Shown one piece after another: positions 61,548 to 64,000 of a stretch of DNA of 64,000 nucleotides (its first letter is position 1; each line of letters begins with the position of its first letter). The translations under genes and the position numbers were made by a program. The notes below the pieces were generated by a model. That model saw only the letters and a list, made by a program, of their open reading frames with translations. It ran no database searches and was not told where the DNA came from. Source of the DNA: Nymphaea colorata (lineage: Eukaryota > Streptophyta > Magnoliopsida > Nymphaeales > Nymphaeaceae). Location: assembly GCF_008831285.2 (NCBI RefSeq), contig NC_045138.2, positions 9,641,205-9,705,204 of the forward strand, written 5' to 3'.

Positions 61548-61841
61548 ATGGGAAACTTCAATTTAAACGAACCCCCTCCCCCTGCAGAAGGTAAAGGCAT
61601 TGATTATTCTGAAGAATAGCCTTCTTGGGTTTGCTCGTTTGTTCCGTCTTAACGTAGTTTTTCTCCCAGTGGGAATTTCTAGTGGGCTACTAGAACATTG
61701 TTAGTAGTTAATCTTCCCATTAGTAACTTAGAGCGTTTTGTTCGAAAATTGGATTCTAGATGCGACTCCTCAACGTGTGATGCTGTGCAAGGACGGGAAA
61801 CCGATATCACGGGTGAACTGCTATAACCGGGGCTTCGATAT
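61548..61841 (+). CDS. Start of an unidentified gene: exons 1 and 2
   Basis: Exon 1 is 61548-61590 (ATG, then MGNFNLNEPPPPAE plus one base), donor GAAG|GTAAAG. Exon 2 is 61760-61841, acceptor TTCTAG, donor ATAT|GTAAGT. The joined frame is open and continues with DATPQRVMLC and KPISRVNCYNRGFD. Splice sites fit consensus and the start follows a plausible leader. I do not recognise the protein family. No further exon is seen before the retrotransposon at 62,476, so the rest lies beyond 64,000 or the gene is broken. The possibility that the frame is fortuitous remains. Confidence 0.5.
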
Positions 61842-62148
61842 GTAAGTGCAACCTTTACCTCTAACTTTTTGTACTGTCTCTTGTTTTTTCCCTTTGAATC
61901 AGAAACATGGCATTGTGTTAACGATTACCTGAGTGTGACGTGCGCTGGTGCCTTTATTGTGATCAAAATTTCATGCTTCACTGGCTGAAGTTTTACTTGC
62001 CAGAAACAGCAAGCAGTTATTTGTTCCCTTCTTTGTCTAAAAGTTCCAAGTATACTCTGGTTTGCTAGACTGCGCTTAGTCTACTGTGATTTACTATGCT
62101 CAAGTGCATTACTGACAAAGTATCTTAGTAGTCAGTATATATATATGG

Positions 62149-62203
<55 letters not shown>

Positions 62204-62475
62204 CAACTGACTAATGACTACCTTCATGGCTGGATGGTTGTTTTTTTTTTTTTTTTAATTTTGTGTTGCTAAAAACCATCATAAATGGTGCATTGGTGAT
62301 GACACTTTGTTAAAATTTTTAGCAACGAAATGTACCTTTTGCAATAATTTTTAGCGACACCAAATAAAAAAACAACCACATGGCTGTAAACTGCTGAATG
62401 TTGCCATGACACAATAACTAAAAACCGTCACTAAAAGCACCTTGTCAAGAAGCACTGGCTATGGTATTATCATAT
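61842..62475 (+). other. Putative intron with (GA)n and transposon-like patch
   Basis: It follows the exon 2 donor. It contains (GA)n at about 62,153-62,198 and a T run at 62,240-62,256. The block at 62,265-62,445 has repeated TTGCTAAAAACC / TTTAGC(A/G)AC words like the subterminal repeats of CACTA elements, but without a CACTA end. Confidence 0.4.
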
Positions 62476-62749
62476 TGTTAGCTTCTCGGCAAACAAGAGG
62501 AAAACTTGGCTGCTTAAGGGCTCAGTGCCTCTTAGCCAGCCACACTACTCATGCGACCCAGCCGCCAGAACCCAGCTTCCAATTATTACTCTAAAAATAC
62601 CCCCTCTTAGGGTTAACCCCCTTCGACTTATATACACCTCGATATGGGTTGGGTTTATTACATGCTGGGTCTATCTTTGACCCGCTACTCCCAACTCTTA
62701 TATTTAATAACTCTGTGAGTACTACCGTATACCCAATTGATGCCTCACA
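62476..62749 (-). repeat. Chromovirus 3' LTR (minus strand)
   Basis: On the minus strand it starts TGTGAGGCATCAATTGGG directly after a purine-rich AAGGGGGAGC tract. It contains a TATA box (GTATATAAG at about 62,628-62,637) and probably ends GAAGCTAACA at 62476. The start is well supported by the polypurine tract; the end is a guess from the TG...CA rule. Confidence 0.65.
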
Positions 62750-64000
62750 ATATGCTCCCCCTTAACAGCACCTTGTCCTCAAGGTGCAAACTTTGGGAAA
62801 CATCTTTGTATCTCTTCAACTAGCTCCCATGTGGTTGGTAGTTGGTCATGATTGGACCATTCCACCAGCCATTCCGTTTGTAGTCTGGTGCCTACATTGG
62901 TCTCCTTACGCCCCAATCACCTGTATGGTGTGATAGACGGGGGGTTCTGTCAGGGTGGGCACAACTGTTTCTTCTTCGCAGGGGGGCGGTGACAACTCTT
63001 GAGCTTGGAGACGTGAAAGACAGGGTGAATTAGGCTTCCCTGAAGTAGAATCCGTACACGAAGGTCCCTATCTTTCTCTCGATCTGCTAGGGGCCGATGA
63101 ATTTTGTTCCTAATTTCTGAGAACTCAATGGGCCTTGATGGACCAGTGAGCTATGTCACATAGGTACGGGTACGGGTGCGGGTACGGGTGCCGGTGCGGG
63201 TACGGGTACGGACCATTTTTAAAAAACTTGGGTATGGGGGTACGGCCGTACACACACATGCACATACATATATATGTCAAAAAATTTCAAACAGAATAAC
63301 ATATTCGCATATATATATAAAAAAAGTACAAACAAAATAACATATTCATAAATCATAATCCAAAACTTACCATTTTTTATTCTCATTCTCCTCAGTCGCA
63401 AATTTACTGTTCAACTGAGGCCGAAGAAAATCACGCGTTTAAAGAAGCATAAGCACAAACAAAGGAACAACATAAACTTTTACATAACAAGATAAAGGAG
63501 CTAGCGAAGCAAAAAACAAATCCCAACACTACTAAGCAAGAATGAAGAAAAAAGAGGGAAGTGGGACATTAAAATGAGGGTTTCGAAAATTTTAACGTTA
63601 AAATGGTTTAAAAAGTGAAAATGTAAAAATCATTAACATTAAAATCTGACAAATTTGGGCTCAGTCAACTTTGACCGAGTCTAAAAAAGGTCAAAAATGA
63701 CCTTGGGTGCGTTGACCACACCCGGTACGGTCAATGCAGTACCCTGCCGTACCCAGGGCCGTACCCGTACCCGTACCCGTGTCTTACCCGTACCATACGG
63801 GTACTCCTCCTTAGGAGGAGTACCCGTGTGACAGAGCCAGTGAGGTTGCCGTTGCAGACAGACCCATTTTCCCTCCTGAACTGTTGGTCTCAATGTCATC
63901 GATTATACTGGATCACCATTCTGTTTCTGGCTGCTACTAAATGCTGCTTGATGTCCTTGAGGATGACATCCCTGCACTTGAACTGGATGTCGACTGCCTC
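62750..64000 (-). pseudogene. Ty3/Gypsy chromovirus pol 3' end (integrase C-terminus and chromodomain), interrupted
   Basis: From right to left on the minus strand: AVDIQFKCRD and HLVAARNRMV (integrase C-terminal helix region), then QEGKWVCLQRQPH (the V-G-x-W-V-x-L-x-L-Q-P motif). After a gap caused by the inserted element at 63151-63836 come RKIGTFVYGF, GSLIHPVFHVSKLKS, and a chromodomain WSNHDQLPTTWELVEEI ending LEDKVLLRG. The chromodomain classifies it as a chromovirus. Stops and shifts abound, so it is dead. The element runs off the window end. Confidence 0.85.
63151..63836. mobile_element. 686-bp element with hexanucleotide (ACGGGT)n ends, nested in the chromovirus
   Basis: Perfect 8-bp target duplications CCAGTGAG flank it (63143-63150 and 63837-63844). 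The left end CTATGTCACATAGGTACGGG and the inverted right end CTCTGTCACACGGGTACTCC are imperfect terminal inverted repeats. Inside each end are arrays of GTACGG/ACGGGT hexamers in opposite orientation (63,163-63,212 left; 63,715-63,800 right). The right end also has a short perfect hairpin around CTCCTCCTTAGGAGGAG. The centre is AT-rich without coding capacity. An 8-bp duplication suggests hAT-type transposition. Confidence 0.85.

Noticed and set aside
62240-62450. Possible second CACTA end
   Set aside because: It has TTGCTAAAAACC-type words but no CACTA terminus and no inverted match to the end at 20673; too far away and too weak to pair.

Overview
The window is nuclear DNA from a flowering plant. 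The evidence is a plant-specific AT-hook (AHL) gene with GT-AG introns, LTR retrotransposons carrying the plant initiator-Met primer site, a plant LINE, hAT and CACTA transposon ends, a TRIM element and many dinucleotide microsatellites. It is AT-rich, gene-poor and dominated by transposons. I cannot name the species.

Layout. Positions 1-6.1 kb hold the 5' half of an AHL gene on the minus strand: promoter and untranslated leader (about 5.8-6.1 kb), exon 1 (4568-5069) and exon 2 (3191-3243). The rest of its PPC domain lies beyond position 1, so intron 2 is at least 3.2 kb. From 6.1 to 12.3 kb is non-coding DNA with one long-TIR element embedded in (TA)n. A nearly intact but inactivated Ty1/Copia element with a perfect 5-bp target duplication occupies 12.36-17.98 kb. 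Non-coding DNA follows, with a CACTA terminus at 20,673 and a small two-exon reading frame on the minus strand (21,021-21,697).

From about 25.8 to 45.9 kb is a nest of Ty3/Gypsy sequence. Very long diverged direct repeats (LTR-like, 4 kb or more) flank a degraded minus-strand integrase plus archaeal-type RNase H. This fits the Tat/Ogre group. A 455-bp TRIM, a degenerate minisatellite and a ~4.7-kb unidentified insert interrupt it. A Copia RNase H scrap (46.0-46.6 kb) leads into a decayed LINE (about 46.9-55.5 kb). The LINE's ORF1 was split by a 2,544-bp hAT element with perfect 8-bp target duplications.

From 55.5 to 60.4 kb is non-coding DNA with one MITE-like unit. At 60.4-61.85 kb is the start of an unidentified plus-strand gene: TATA box, internally repeated pyrimidine-rich leader, and two short exons. 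Its downstream intron appears to hold a minus-strand chromovirus (62.48-64.0 kb), which is itself split by a 686-bp element with hexanucleotide-rich ends and an 8-bp target duplication. The only host genes I can support are the AHL gene, the 61.5-kb gene start and, less surely, the 21-kb two-exon frame.
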